NCBI GenBank assembly: GCA_947630395.1
Contig: CANRHK010000002.1
Location: forward strand, 1 to 46,776
Length of the DNA: 46,776 bases
Origin: an uncultured Oscillospiraceae bacterium
Lineage (GTDB): Bacteria; Bacillota; Clostridia; Oscillospirales; Oscillospiraceae
Reading direction: 5' to 3'
Positions 5,867 through 15,001 of this stretch are shown here, piece by piece. The position numbers and the translations under genes are program-made. The notes below the pieces were generated by a model that saw only the letters and a program-made list of their open reading frames with translations, ran no database searches and had not been told where the DNA came from. How positions within the stretch are numbered: the stretch's first letter is position 1; each line of letters begins with the position of its first letter.

Positions 5867-7025
5867 CGCCCACGCCCTGCTGGGACCGTCCAGCTCCTAC
5901 ATGTGGATGTCCTGCCCGCCCAGCGCCCGCTTGAATGAGGGCTTCGAGGACAAGGGCAGCGAGTACGCCCAGGAGGGCACCCTGGCCCACCGGCTGGGGG
6001 AGCTGCGCCTGCGGGCCATCTACGAGGGAATCGACGTCACCGCCGAGCTGGAGGAAGTCCGGGCCGACCCGATGTATAGCGCCTCCATGGAGGAATACAT
6101 CGACGACTACGTGACCTTCATCGGGGAGCGCATGGCCGAGGCCAAGACCAAGTGCCCGGACCCCCGGCTGTTCATCGAGCAGCGGGTGGAGCTGGGCGAG
6201 TACATCCCGGAGTCCTTCGGCACCTCCGACGCCATCATCCTGGCCGACGGGCTCATGGACGTGACCGACCTCAAATACGGCACCGGTATCAAGGTCGATG
6301 CCGAGGGCAACAGCCAGATGCGTATCTACGCCCTGGGCTGCTACTTGGCCTTGAGCTGGGCCTATCAGATCGACGCCATCCGCATGAGCATTTTCCAGCC
6401 GCGGATCGGCAACATCTCCACCGCCATCATCAGCCCCGACCGGCTGTTGGCCTGGGCGGAGTACGAGCTGAAGCCGCGGGCCGCCCTGGCCTGGGAGGGC
6501 AAGGGCGAGTTCAACCCCGGAGAGCAGCAGTGCCGCTGGTGCAAGATCGCCGCCACCTGCCGGGCCCGTGCGGACTACCAGATGGAGCTGGCCGCCCACG
6601 ACTTCGCTCAGCCGCCCACGCTGAGCCCGGAGGAAATCGCGGACGTGTTGACCCGGCTCCCGGCCCTGCTCTCCTGGGCCGACCAGGTCAAGGAATACGC
6701 CCTGGACGCCGCCATCAACAAGGGGGAGCGGTTCCCCGGCTTCAAGGTGGTGGAGGGCCGGAGCAACCGGAGGTATGGCGACGAGGCCGCCATCGCCGCC
6801 GCTCTCCAGGGTGCGGGCTTCGCGGAGTCCGCCATCTACAAGCCCCGCGAGTTGCTGGGCATCACCGCCATGGAAAAGCTGGTGGGCAAGAAGAAATTCG
6901 GCACCCTGGCCGGTGCCTACATCGTGAAACCGGAGGGGGCCCCGGTCTTGGTCCCCGAGAACGACAAACGCCCCGAGCTGAATACTGCCGCTAAAGCGGC
7001 CGACGAATTTAAGGAGGAAATGTAA
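5859..7025 (+). CDS. DUF2800 protein, Cas4/RecB-like PD-(D/E)XK nuclease
   Basis: A 388 aa product from ATG 5859; a GTG at 5850 is a possible alternative. The layout matches DUF2800: an N-terminal GTLAHRLGE histidine motif, a central D-x-DLKYG nuclease motif (DVTDLKYGTGIKV) and a late cysteine cluster (CRWCKIAATC) that with an upstream Cys could hold an iron-sulphur cluster as in Cas4/AddB-type nucleases. It probably works as the exonuclease of the phage recombination module with the adjacent DUF2815 protein (inference from gene order). The start overlaps the preceding gene. Confidence 0.88.
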   Translation: MPDAHALLGPSSSYMWMSCPPSARLNEGFEDKGSEYAQEGTLAHRLGELRLRAIYEGIDVTAELEEVRADPMYSASMEEYIDDYVTFIGERMAEAKTKCPDPRLFIEQRVELGEYIPESFGTSDAIILADGLMDVTDLKYGTGIKVDAEGNSQMRIYALGCYLALSWAYQIDAIRMSIFQPRIGNISTAIISPDRLLAWAEYELKPRAALAWEGKGEFNPGEQQCRWCKIAATCRARADYQMELAAHDFAQPPTLSPEEIADVLTRLPALLSWADQVKEYALDAAINKGERFPGFKVVEGRSNRRYGDEAAIAAALQGAGFAESAIYKPRELLGITAMEKLVGKKKFGTLAGAYIVKPEGAPVLVPENDKRPELNTAAKAADEFKEEM

Positions 7026-7026
7026 A

Positions 7027-7596
7027 ATGGCTACCCCTAACACCAACAACCCCTGCAAGGTCATCACCGGCAAGTGCCGCCTGTCCTACGAGCACATCTT
7101 CGAGCCCTCCAGCATCGACGAGAATTCCCCCAAGAAGTACTCCGCCTGCATCGTCATCCGCAAGGACGACGAGGTCACGCTGCGGAAGGTCAAGGCCGCC
7201 CAGGAGGCCGCCATCCAGGAGGGCATCAAGAGCAAGTGGAAGGGCAAGCGGCCCGCCAAGCTGAAGCTCCCCCTGCGGGACGGCGACGAAGAGCGCCCCG
7301 ACGACGAGGCTTTCGCCGGGTGCTACTTCATCAACGCCAACGCCAACCGCAAGCCCGGCGTGGTGGACCTGGCGCTCAACCCCATCATGGACCGCGACGA
7401 GGTCTATTCCGGCTGCTACTGCCGGTTCTCCGTAAACTTCTATCCCTTCTCCACCAGCGGCAACAACGGCGTGGCCGTGGGGCTGAACAACGTGCAGAAG
7501 GTGTCCGACGGTGACCGCCTGGCTGGTGGCAGCAAGGCCGAGGACGACTTCAACGACGGCTTCTCCGGCGACGGCGAGCTGGACGATATCATGTAA
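7027..7596 (+). CDS. DUF2815 protein, ssDNA-binding (OB-fold) type
   Basis: A 189 aa product starting 1 nt after the nuclease stop, with AAGGAGGAAATGTAAA before ATG. Signature segments KVITGKCRLSYEHIFEP, YSACIVIRKDD and GCYCRFSVNFYPFSTSGNNGVAVGLNNVQKV fit the DUF2815 family, and the strongly acidic tail (EDDFNDGFSGDGELDDIM) is typical of single-stranded-DNA-binding proteins such as T7 gp2.5. It would coat ssDNA in replication and recombination. Confidence 0.88.
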   Translation: MATPNTNNPCKVITGKCRLSYEHIFEPSSIDENSPKKYSACIVIRKDDEVTLRKVKAAQEAAIQEGIKSKWKGKRPAKLKLPLRDGDEERPDDEAFAGCYFINANANRKPGVVDLALNPIMDRDEVYSGCYCRFSVNFYPFSTSGNNGVAVGLNNVQKVSDGDRLAGGSKAEDDFNDGFSGDGELDDIM

Positions 7597-7606
7597 CATC
7601 CCACCC

Positions 7607-7640
7607 GGCCCCGCTACCCATCCGGGCGGCGGGGCCCTTC
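7607..7640 (+). terminator. GC-rich hairpin after the ssDNA-binding gene
   Basis: GGCCCCGC (7607-7614) pairs with GCGGGGCC (7629-7636), with CCC/GGG pairing possible in the loop. Only CTTCC follows, so it is a weak terminator or a stem that limits read-through. Confidence 0.35.
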
Positions 7641-7661
7641 CAACCATAAAGGAGGATTGAC

Positions 7662-8081
7662 ATGGAAAACCTGACCGCAGTAAAGCTGGCCGAGCGGCTC
7701 AATGGGCGCGAGGTCATGCACGAAATCTCCCCCGACGAAGCCGCCGCCATAAAAATGGCGGGCCTTGTCGTAGTCTATGGGTACTCCGACGATTGCCTGG
7801 AGCTCGAGGGGGCCATTTCCGATGAAACCGGATGCTTCGGAGGCGGGACCATCTATGTGTCCAAGGACGGTGTGCTCCAGGTTCCGGACTGCAACAGCGA
7901 CGACTGCCCGTATTTTGCCGTCGCCAAAAGAGCCGCCAAGGCCATCAAAGCCGTGTGGCACGACGACGGGGGCCCCTGCTGGACCTTCGAAACCGATATC
8001 CCCCATAAAACCTTCAACATAAACGAGGACGGCGTGGTGTGGTGTCGCGGGATCGTGTTCAGCGTGGAGGACCTGGTATGA
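7662..8081 (+). CDS. Unknown early phage protein
   Basis: A 139 aa acidic protein with AAAGGAGGATTGAC before ATG. The N-terminal part (AVKLAERLNGREVMHEISPDEAAAIKMAGLVVVYGYSDDCLELEGAI) alternates helix and strand, followed by a GCFGGGTIYVSKDG turn-rich region. Similar proteins accompany the polymerase module in Firmicute phages, but I know no function. The stop overlaps the next start (ATGA). Confidence 0.75.
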   Translation: MENLTAVKLAERLNGREVMHEISPDEAAAIKMAGLVVVYGYSDDCLELEGAISDETGCFGGGTIYVSKDGVLQVPDCNSDDCPYFAVAKRAAKAIKAVWHDDGGPCWTFETDIPHKTFNINEDGVVWCRGIVFSVEDLV

Positions 8082-8311
8082 CCAAGAAACGCTTCGTGGA
8101 GTTCTACCTAAAGGCCATGCTGCAGGCGGCCATAAAAGGCCGGGCCACCCACCTGGTGTGCACCTACACCATGCACGGGCATATCGAGATGGTGCGGGTG
8201 GAGCTGAGCCGCCCCGACGGCGAATCCGTCCGCGAGTTTCCGGTGACGGATTTGTCCCTGCTGGATACCGCCACGGCGGTTATCAGCCACGTGAGGGAGG
8301 CGGTAAGGTGA
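8078..8311 (+). CDS. Small unknown protein upstream of DNA polymerase
   Basis: A 77 aa product starting at ATG 8078 within an ATGA overlap; the track's 8039 start has less support. It is a small alpha/beta protein (MTKKRFVEFYLKAMLQAAIKG... to ...TATAVISHVREAVR). It is coupled on both sides by 4-nt overlaps, so it is translated with the polymerase. Function unknown. Confidence 0.7.
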   Translation: MTKKRFVEFYLKAMLQAAIKGRATHLVCTYTMHGHIEMVRVELSRPDGESVREFPVTDLSLLDTATAVISHVREAVR

Positions 8312-10293
8312 TTGTAGGGATTGACGTGGAGACCTACTCCAGCGTCGATATCAAAAAAGCCGGCTCCCGGCCCTACACGGAGGCCCCGGACTTCACCATC
8401 CTGCTGATCTCCTACAAGGTGGACGACCAGCCCACAAAGATTATAGACCTGACCGCCAGCAGGGAGCCGGAACACTACGGCTCCCTGCTCCCGGCGGTCA
8501 AGTCGGACCTGCCCGCCGGGGACCTGGACGAGTTCTTGGCCCTGCTCACCGACCCCGCCGTCCTCAAGACAGCGTACAATGCGGCGTTTGAGAGGACGTG
8601 CCTGGCCCGGTACTTTGGCCGCTCCATGCCCCCGGAGCAGTGGTGCTGCACGATGGTGCTGGCGGCCACGATGGGGCTCCCCGGCACCTTGGAACAGGTC
8701 GGGGCCGCCCTGGGGCTGGAACAGCAGAAGATGAAAGAGGGCAAGGCGCTGATCGCCTACTTTTGCAAGCCCGCGAAGGACGGCACCCGGCACTTCCCCC
8801 AGGACGCCCCGGACCGGTGGGAAACCTTCCGCCGGTACAACGTCCGGGACGTGGACGTGGAAACGACCATCCGGGATCTGTTGGCCCGGTTCCCCCGGCC
8901 ACAGGTAGAGCAGGACGCCTGGGTGCTGGACCAGCGTATCAATGACCGGGGCGTGGCCCTGGACCCCGTGCTGGTAAAAAACGCCCTGGAGCTGGACCGG
9001 CTATACTCCGGGCGGCTGCTGGCGGAGGCCAAGAAGCTGACCGGCTTATCCAACCCCAACAGCACCGCCCAGCTCTCCCACTGGCTGGAGGTGCGTGGCC
9101 TGGAGGTGGAGAGCCTGGACAAGAAGGCCGTGCCGGAGCTACTCGCCGCCGCCCCCGACGAAACCACCCGCCAGGTGCTGCGCCTACGCCAAGAGCTGGG
9201 CAAGACCTCCAACAAAAAATTTGAGGCCATGGACCGGGGGCTCTGCAAGGACGGGAGGGTCCATAACCTCCTGCAATTTTTCGGAGCACCGAGGACGGGC
9301 AGGTGGGCCGGGCGGCTGGTCCAGGTCCAGAACCTTCCCCAAAACAAGCTGCCGGACCTGGCCACCGCCCGGGAGCTGGTCCGCAACCGGGAGTTTGACC
9401 TGCTGGAGCTGGCCTTCGGCTCCCCGTCCTTCGTCCTCTCCCAGCTGATCCGCACGGCCTTTGTCCCATCGGAGGGCTGCCGGTTCATCGTCTGCGACTA
9501 TTCGGCCATCGAGGCCCGGATGCTGGCGTGGCTGGCCGACGAGGAATGGGTGCTGAACGTGTTCCGGGGCGACGGCCTGATCTACGAGGCCACCGCCTCC
9601 ATGATGTTCCACATCCCGAAGGACGAGATCAAGAAGGGCGGCCCCCACGCCGATTTACGCCCGAAAGGCAAGGTCGCCACCCTCGCCTGCGGCTACCAGG
9701 GCGGCCCCAATGCGCTGGTGGCGATGGGTGCCCTGCAAAGCGGCATCCCGGAGGACGAGCTGCCGGGCATCGTGAAGCGGTGGCGGGAAGCCAATTCCTC
9801 CATCGTGGCCTACTGGAGCGAGGTGGAGGATGCCGCGATCCGGGCCCTGCGGGGAACCCCCTCCACCCTGGCCCACGGGGTGCGGTTCAGCTGCGAGGAC
9901 GGATATTTATTCATCACCTTACCGTCCGGGCGGCGGTTGGCCTACTACCAGCCGGAGCTGCGGAGGGACCCGAATTTTGACAAGATGGGGCTCACCTACA
10001 TGGGCACCGATACCGGAAAGAAATTCACCCGCCAGAAAACCTACGGCGGGAAGCTGACCGAGAACATCACGCAAGCCGCCGCTCGGGATTGCCTGCGGGA
10101 CGCCATGCTGGCCCTGGAGGCCGCCGGGTACCGGGTCGTGATGCACGTCCACGACGAGGTCATCCTTGATACCCCACGGGGGACCGGCTCTCTGGAAGAG
10201 GTGCGGGAAATCATGAGCCGCCCGCTTTCCTGGGCCCCTGGCCTGCCCCTCAATGCGGCGGGCTTCGAGAGCGACTTCTACATGAAGGACTAA
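8308..10293 (+). CDS. Phage family A DNA polymerase with 3'-5' exonuclease domain
   Basis: A replicative DNA polymerase of 661 aa from GTG 8308, in a GTGA overlap. The track's longer start runs through the previous gene. The N-terminus (IVGIDVETYSS) is the Exo I motif of a DnaQ-like proofreading domain, with AYNAAFERTCL and RYNVRDVDVE as later exonuclease motifs. The polymerase half has motif A VCDYSAIEARMLAWLA, motif B RPKGKVATLACGYQGG and motif C MHVHDEVIL, so both activities look intact. It lies just before the VapE-type primase-helicase, the standard replication pair of this phage group. Confidence 0.95.
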   Translation: MIVGIDVETYSSVDIKKAGSRPYTEAPDFTILLISYKVDDQPTKIIDLTASREPEHYGSLLPAVKSDLPAGDLDEFLALLTDPAVLKTAYNAAFERTCLARYFGRSMPPEQWCCTMVLAATMGLPGTLEQVGAALGLEQQKMKEGKALIAYFCKPAKDGTRHFPQDAPDRWETFRRYNVRDVDVETTIRDLLARFPRPQVEQDAWVLDQRINDRGVALDPVLVKNALELDRLYSGRLLAEAKKLTGLSNPNSTAQLSHWLEVRGLEVESLDKKAVPELLAAAPDETTRQVLRLRQELGKTSNKKFEAMDRGLCKDGRVHNLLQFFGAPRTGRWAGRLVQVQNLPQNKLPDLATARELVRNREFDLLELAFGSPSFVLSQLIRTAFVPSEGCRFIVCDYSAIEARMLAWLADEEWVLNVFRGDGLIYEATASMMFHIPKDEIKKGGPHADLRPKGKVATLACGYQGGPNALVAMGALQSGIPEDELPGIVKRWREANSSIVAYWSEVEDAAIRALRGTPSTLAHGVRFSCEDGYLFITLPSGRRLAYYQPELRRDPNFDKMGLTYMGTDTGKKFTRQKTYGGKLTENITQAAARDCLRDAMLALEAAGYRVVMHVHDEVILDTPRGTGSLEEVREIMSRPLSWAPGLPLNAAGFESDFYMKD

Positions 10294-10306
10294 GGGAGGG
10301 AGTGCT

Positions 10307-12706
10307 GTGCCTAATCTCAACTATGACGGGGATCTCCAAATCACCACGTTTTCCTCGCGGCTGGCGAAGGTCGGCAGGGGCCAGGTCGTGGCCTGGTCCA
10401 CCTTCCTGGACACCATCCTCACCACGACCAAGACCAAGGAAACCCTGCAGGAATACGTCCGGCTCGGGAAAGACGAACAGGACCGCATCAAGGACGTGGG
10501 GGCCTACGTCGGAGGCCGGCTCCGGCAGGGCCGCCGGAAGATCGAGAACCTGGAGAACCGCACCCTGCTCACCCTGGACGCCGACTTCGCCCGGCCCGAT
10601 CTCCTGGACTGCTTCGACCTGGCCTATGGGAACGCCGCGGCGGTGTACCCCACCCACAAGAGCACCCCGGAGAAGCCCCGCCTGCGGCTCGTGATACCGC
10701 TGGCCCGGCCCATCACCGCCGAGGAATACCAGGCCGTGAGCCGGTGGGTGGCCCATGAGTTGGGCATGGAACAGTTTGACCCTACCACCTTCCAGCCCAC
10801 CCGCATCATGTACTACCCCAGCACCCCGAGGGACGGGGACTTCTCCCCGGCCTACCTGGACAACCCGTGGATGGACCCCGACGACATCCTGGGCCAGTAC
10901 CCCGACTGGCGGGACACGTCCTACTGGCCGATGCCGCCGCAGTTCGAGGAAAGCCGGAAGCGGGAGGCCAAGAAGCAGGGCAACCCCCTGGAGAAGCCGG
11001 GCATTGTGGGGGCCTTCTGCCGGTGCTACGACGTTGACACGGCCATAGAAAAGTTCCTGCCGGGTGTATATACCCCCTGCGCCATGCAGGGCCGTTACAC
11101 CTACGCCAAGGGCTCCACGTCGGCTGGATTGGTCCTCTACGACGGCGGGGTATTCGCCTACTCCAACCACAGCACGGACCCGGCGGGCGGGCGACTCTGT
11201 AACGCTTTCGACCTGGTCCGCATCCACCTGTTCGGGGCCCAGGACGAGGACGCCCAGCCGGACACCCCCATGAGCCGCCGCCCCTCTTTCCTCGCCATGC
11301 AGGACCTGGCGGCGGGGGATACGGAGGTCAAGCGGCTGCTGAACCGGGAGCGGCTGGACCGGGCCAAGGCCGACTTCGACGCACCCATGGAACCGGACGA
11401 CGAAAACTGGGCCGACGCCCTGGAGGTGGACCGGAAGGGGAAGGTCCTCTCCACCATCGACAACGCCTATATCATCATCTGCCACGATCCCTTGTTGAAG
11501 GGGGCGGTGGCCTACAACGATCTGAAGGTGCGCCCGGTGGCCCTGCGGGATCTCCCGTGGCGTCCGGTAGAGGACACGGTCAACGGCAGCACCTGGAACG
11601 ACTCAGACGACAGCGCCCTCCGCCGGTACCTGGAGAAATACTACAAGCTGACCGGCAAAGAGAAAATCATGGACGGCATGATGACCGCCGCCAAGGACCA
11701 CGCCATTCACCCCATCCGGGCCTACCTGGGCCGCCTGGAGTGGGACGGGGAGCCCCGGCTGGATACCCTGCTCGTTGACTACCTGGGGGCCGAGGACACG
11801 CCCTACGTCCGGGCCGTGACCCGGAAAACTTTTGTGGCGGCGGTGGCCCGTATCCTGGACCCCGGCTGCAAGTTCGACTATGTGCTGACCCTCTCCGGGC
11901 CCCAGGGCCGAGGAAAGAGCACCCTGGTGGCGAAGATGTCCAACGGCTGGTACACCGACAGCTTGGCCGGGATCGGCACCAAGGAAGCCTACGAGGGAAT
12001 CCAGGGCTACTGGCTGGTGGAGCTGGGGGAGCTGGCCGCCATGCGGAAGATAGAGATCGAAACCATCAAGAATTTTATCTCCAAGCAGGTGGACAGCTAC
12101 CGGGCCGCCTATGGCCGCCGGGTGGAGGACCACCCCCGACAGTGTATCTTCATCGGCACCACCAACTCCACGGCCTTCCTCCGGGACGACACGGGCAATC
12201 GCCGGTTCTGGCCGGTCCGCTTGGGCGAGGCCGCCCCGCCCCGGACGGTGTGGCGTGACCTCACCCAGCCCGTCATTGACCAGCTGTGGGCGGAGGCCGC
12301 CGCCCGGTACCAGGACGGCGAAAAGCTGACCCTGTCGCCGGAGCTGGCCGCCAGGGCCCTGGAACAGCAGCAGGAATTTACCGAGGACGACCCCCGGCGG
12401 GGGCTGGTGGAAAACTACCTGGACGTGCTGCTCCCCGCCGATTGGGAGAGTATGGACATCCCCCGGCGGCAGGGGTGGTTCACCGAGGACCCGGATATGC
12501 GGGCCATCGGCACCCAGCGGCGGGACTACGTCAGCGCCGTGGAGGTGTGGGCCGAGTGCTTCGGCGCTGATCCGCGCCGCCTGTCCCGGCAGGACCGGGG
12601 GGACGTCAACACCATTCTGCGGCAGCTTTCCGGCTGGGTAGAGGAACCGGGGCGGCAACGGTGCGGCGTCTACGGCAAGCAGACCCGCTTCCGGCGTGTC
12701 CCTTAA
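10307..12706 (+). CDS. VapE-type primase-helicase
   Basis: A 799 aa replication protein from GTG 10307, preceded by AAGGGAGGGAGTGCT. The N-terminal 300 residues contain a primase/polymerase-like region (NRTLLTLDADFARPDLL, then RLRLVIPLARPITAEEYQAVSRWVA). The C-terminal half is the virulence-associated-E superfamily 3 helicase-like domain, with Walker A GPQGRGKST near residue 530, Walker B-like GYWLVELGEL and the sensor GTTNSTAFLRDDTGNRRFWPV. It probably primes and unwinds DNA for the adjacent polymerase. A repeat-rich noncoding block follows directly. Confidence 0.92.
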   Translation: MPNLNYDGDLQITTFSSRLAKVGRGQVVAWSTFLDTILTTTKTKETLQEYVRLGKDEQDRIKDVGAYVGGRLRQGRRKIENLENRTLLTLDADFARPDLLDCFDLAYGNAAAVYPTHKSTPEKPRLRLVIPLARPITAEEYQAVSRWVAHELGMEQFDPTTFQPTRIMYYPSTPRDGDFSPAYLDNPWMDPDDILGQYPDWRDTSYWPMPPQFEESRKREAKKQGNPLEKPGIVGAFCRCYDVDTAIEKFLPGVYTPCAMQGRYTYAKGSTSAGLVLYDGGVFAYSNHSTDPAGGRLCNAFDLVRIHLFGAQDEDAQPDTPMSRRPSFLAMQDLAAGDTEVKRLLNRERLDRAKADFDAPMEPDDENWADALEVDRKGKVLSTIDNAYIIICHDPLLKGAVAYNDLKVRPVALRDLPWRPVEDTVNGSTWNDSDDSALRRYLEKYYKLTGKEKIMDGMMTAAKDHAIHPIRAYLGRLEWDGEPRLDTLLVDYLGAEDTPYVRAVTRKTFVAAVARILDPGCKFDYVLTLSGPQGRGKSTLVAKMSNGWYTDSLAGIGTKEAYEGIQGYWLVELGELAAMRKIEIETIKNFISKQVDSYRAAYGRRVEDHPRQCIFIGTTNSTAFLRDDTGNRRFWPVRLGEAAPPRTVWRDLTQPVIDQLWAEAAARYQDGEKLTLSPELAARALEQQQEFTEDDPRRGLVENYLDVLLPADWESMDIPRRQGWFTEDPDMRAIGTQRRDYVSAVEVWAECFGADPRRLSRQDRGDVNTILRQLSGWVEEPGRQRCGVYGKQTRFRRVP

Positions 12707-12996
12707 CCGGTAGGGACAGAGAGGGACAAGAGGGACAAACTTCGGGGCCCCTGTCCCTCTTGTCCCCGACGTGTCCCACATTAGAGGGACGGGGAAAACC
12801 CTGTAATTTCAACGGCTGGGCGGTGCTTGTCCCTCTTGTCCCTTATTTTTATTAAGACCTAAACGAATTAAAGAGATTAAGCGGGCAGGCGCACGCCTAA
12901 CGCGCCTAATGCGCGACGCCTATATACGCGCATGGGAAATGTGGGACACGGGGGACAGACCCCAAAATCCCAAACGCTTGGCAATTTGGAGGACCT
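12707..12996. other. Noncoding block with repeated GGGACA/TGTCCC motifs
   Basis: No gene is seen in these 290 nt. A 15-nt arm GGGACAAGAGGGACA (12723-12737) has two perfect complements, TGTCCCTCTTGTCCC, at 12752-12766 and 12828-12842. Further GGGAC/GTCCC copies lie at 12769-12778, 12785-12790 and near 12942-12960. The second complement is followed by TTATTTTTATT, so pairing with it makes a terminator, while pairing with the first would prevent this. It may regulate read-through, or serve as a replication origin next to the primase. Confidence 0.6.
12723..12852 (+). terminator. Alternative hairpins with T-rich tail
   Basis: One arm (12723-12737) can pair with either of two identical 15-nt complements; only the distal pairing ends in a T-rich run (12843-12852). 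This is attenuator-like geometry; no ligand or leader peptide was identified. Confidence 0.45.
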
Positions 12997-13287
12997 ATGG
13001 AAAAGACGGTTGAAGCATACCTTCGGCGGCGGATAAAAGAAGCCGGAGGCGTAGCCTTGAAATTGGTGTGCCCTGGGTGGACCGGGGTACCGGACCGGCT
13101 CATACTCATGCCGGGGGCGAGGGCCTACTTTGCGGAAACAAAGGACCTCGGGAAAAAGCCCCGGCCCCGGCAAGCGTATGTGCATGGTGTGATTCGACGG
13201 CTGGGCTTCCGGGTGTACGTCCCGGACAGCAAGCAGGCCGTGGACGATATGGTGACGGCCATATCTGGAGAGGGGGGCCCTGGATGA
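12997..13287 (+). CDS. VRR-NUC domain nuclease
   Basis: A 96 aa single-domain PD-(D/E)XK nuclease. It starts MEKTVEAYLRRRIKEAGGVALKL, then has the family motif GVPDRLIL and the E-x-K catalytic element YFAETKDLGKKPRPRQ. Ribosome site TTGGAGGACCT. VRR-NUC proteins act on branched or structured DNA; in phages of this type the gene nearly always precedes the SNF2 helicase, as here. It overlaps the helicase start by ATGA. Confidence 0.92.
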   Translation: MEKTVEAYLRRRIKEAGGVALKLVCPGWTGVPDRLILMPGARAYFAETKDLGKKPRPRQAYVHGVIRRLGFRVYVPDSKQAVDDMVTAISGEGGPG

Positions 13288-14654
13288 AGTACACACCCCA
13301 CGATTACCAGACGTACTGCATCGACTACCTGTTGACGCACCCGGCGGCTGGCCTGTTTTTGAAGCCTGGTATGGGCAAAACGTCCGTGTCGCTGACGGCG
13401 GCGGAGGCGCTTCTGTTTGACCGCTTCGAGGTGTCGAAGGTCCTGGTCATCGCCCCGCTGCGTGTGGCCGAGGATACCTGGAGCCGGGAAAGCGAAAAGT
13501 GGGACCACCTCCGGCACCTGCGGATCAGCAAGGTCCTGGGTTCCCGGCAGGAACGGCTGGCCGCCCTAAAGGCCGAGGCCGACGTCTATGTCATAAACCG
13601 GGAGAACACGGCCTGGCTGGTGGACCTCTACGGTCCGAAGTGGCCCTTTGACCTGGTCATTGTGGACGAGCTTTCCAGCTTCCGCAACCCCAGCGCCCGG
13701 CGCTTTCGAGCTCTGCGAAAAGTGCGGCCCCTGGTGCGGTACCTGTGGGGGCTGACCGGCACACCCCGGCCCCGGAGCCTGTTGGACCTGTGGGCCCAGG
13801 TGTACCTACTGGACCGGGGGGAGCGGTTGGGAAAGACCTTCACCTCCTACCGGAACCAATACTTCACCCCTGGCCGCCGGAATGGCCCGGTAATCTACGA
13901 TTGGGCACCGAGGCCGGGGGCCGAGGCGGAGGTCTACCGGAAGATCTCCGATATCTGTATCAGCCTGGAAACCGAGGGCAACGTGCCGATGCCGAAGCTG
14001 GTCCAGACGGTGCGGCCCGTGGTGCTGTCCCCGGCGGCACGGGCTCTGTATGACTCCATGGAGAAGGAGGCCCTCCTGGAGCTGGCTGGTAGTACCATCG
14101 ACGCCGGGAGTGCGGCGGCGGTCACCGGGAAGCTGTTACAGATCGCGGGGGGTGCCGTCTACGACGAGAGTCACGTCGCCCACGCACTCCACACCGACAA
14201 GCTGGACGTGTTGGAGGATGTGCTGGCCGAGGCCGACGGGGAGCCGGTGCTGGTGGCCTACCGGTACCAGCACGAAAGGGACCGCATCATGGCCCGGTTC
14301 CCCCAGGCGGTCCAGCTGAAGGACAGTGAAACCATAGCTGCCTGGAACCGGGGCGACATCCCCCTGCTGCTGGCCCACCCCGCCGGAGCCGGCCATGGGC
14401 TGAACCTCCAGGACGGCGGGCACATCATCGTGTGGTTCGGGCCGATATACGACCTGGAGCTGTGGGAGCAGTTCATTGACCGGCTGCACCGGCAGGGGCA
14501 GCGGTCGGCCACCACCAGCGTTATCGTGCTGGTGGCCGAGGGGACCGTGGAGCTGGATGCCATGCAATCCCTGGACGCGAAAGAGGACGGGCAAGCGTCC
14601 ATGATGCGGGCTATCCGGGCCAGGATTAAAAAGTTGAGGGAGGGGACGGTATGA
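13284..14654 (+). CDS. SNF2-family DNA helicase/translocase
   Basis: A 456 aa superfamily 2 ATPase from ATG 13284 (ATGA overlap). The track start at 13068 lies inside the nuclease gene in another frame and is rejected. Motif I is LKPGMGKTS near residue 30, motif II VDELSS, motif III GLTGTPRP and motif VI QFIDRLHRQGQRS, all in order. This is the compact phage SNF2 type; with VRR-NUC it probably remodels recombination or replication intermediates. Confidence 0.93.
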   Translation: MKYTPHDYQTYCIDYLLTHPAAGLFLKPGMGKTSVSLTAAEALLFDRFEVSKVLVIAPLRVAEDTWSRESEKWDHLRHLRISKVLGSRQERLAALKAEADVYVINRENTAWLVDLYGPKWPFDLVIVDELSSFRNPSARRFRALRKVRPLVRYLWGLTGTPRPRSLLDLWAQVYLLDRGERLGKTFTSYRNQYFTPGRRNGPVIYDWAPRPGAEAEVYRKISDICISLETEGNVPMPKLVQTVRPVVLSPAARALYDSMEKEALLELAGSTIDAGSAAAVTGKLLQIAGGAVYDESHVAHALHTDKLDVLEDVLAEADGEPVLVAYRYQHERDRIMARFPQAVQLKDSETIAAWNRGDIPLLLAHPAGAGHGLNLQDGGHIIVWFGPIYDLELWEQFIDRLHRQGQRSATTSVIVLVAEGTVELDAMQSLDAKEDGQASMMRAIRARIKKLREGTV

Positions 14655-15001
14655 GCAATCCAAGCGTTGTTTTGAGCAAGGACACCATCTTTGTGGACGA
14701 GCTTATCCGGGAAAACGCCCGGCTGGTAATCCAGCACGAGGCGGACCAGCAGCTGATACGGGATCTCCGGGAGCGGGCCAGCAGTGAGGAATTGGAGCAG
14801 CGGCTGGCGGAAGCTCTCATGACCTGCGACGTCGCCAAGGTTGAAGCCAACCAGGCGGCGGCCAAGCTGCAAAAGGCCGTGAGCGCCCTTCACGGTGTCA
14901 TGGCCGGGGCGGACCCTTGCAAGGTGTGTCTGAAGAAGTGCCGGATGGGGGATTCGTGCGTACCCCAGTGGGTCGGGCTTGAGCCCGGAGGTGGAGAATG
15001 A
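14651..15001 (+). CDS. Coiled-coil protein with C-terminal cysteine motif
   Basis: A 116 aa product in an ATGA overlap with the helicase. Residues about 15-85 form a long charged helix likely to be a coiled coil (ENARLVIQHEADQQLIRDLRERASSEELEQRLAEAL). The tail has CKVCLKKCRMGDSCVPQW, four cysteines able to bind zinc. Unknown function; coupled with helicase and late regulator on both sides. Confidence 0.75.
   Translation: MSNPSVVLSKDTIFVDELIRENARLVIQHEADQQLIRDLRERASSEELEQRLAEALMTCDVAKVEANQAAAKLQKAVSALHGVMAGADPCKVCLKKCRMGDSCVPQWVGLEPGGGE

Noticed and set aside
12707-12996. CRISPR-like array from repeated GGGACA/TGTCCC
   Set aside because: Repeats are short, in both orientations and irregularly spaced; there are no uniform spacers or cas genes.
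13068-13283. N-terminal extension of the SNF2 helicase from the track
   Set aside because: It lies in another frame of the VRR-NUC gene; ATG 13284 in an ATGA overlap is far better.
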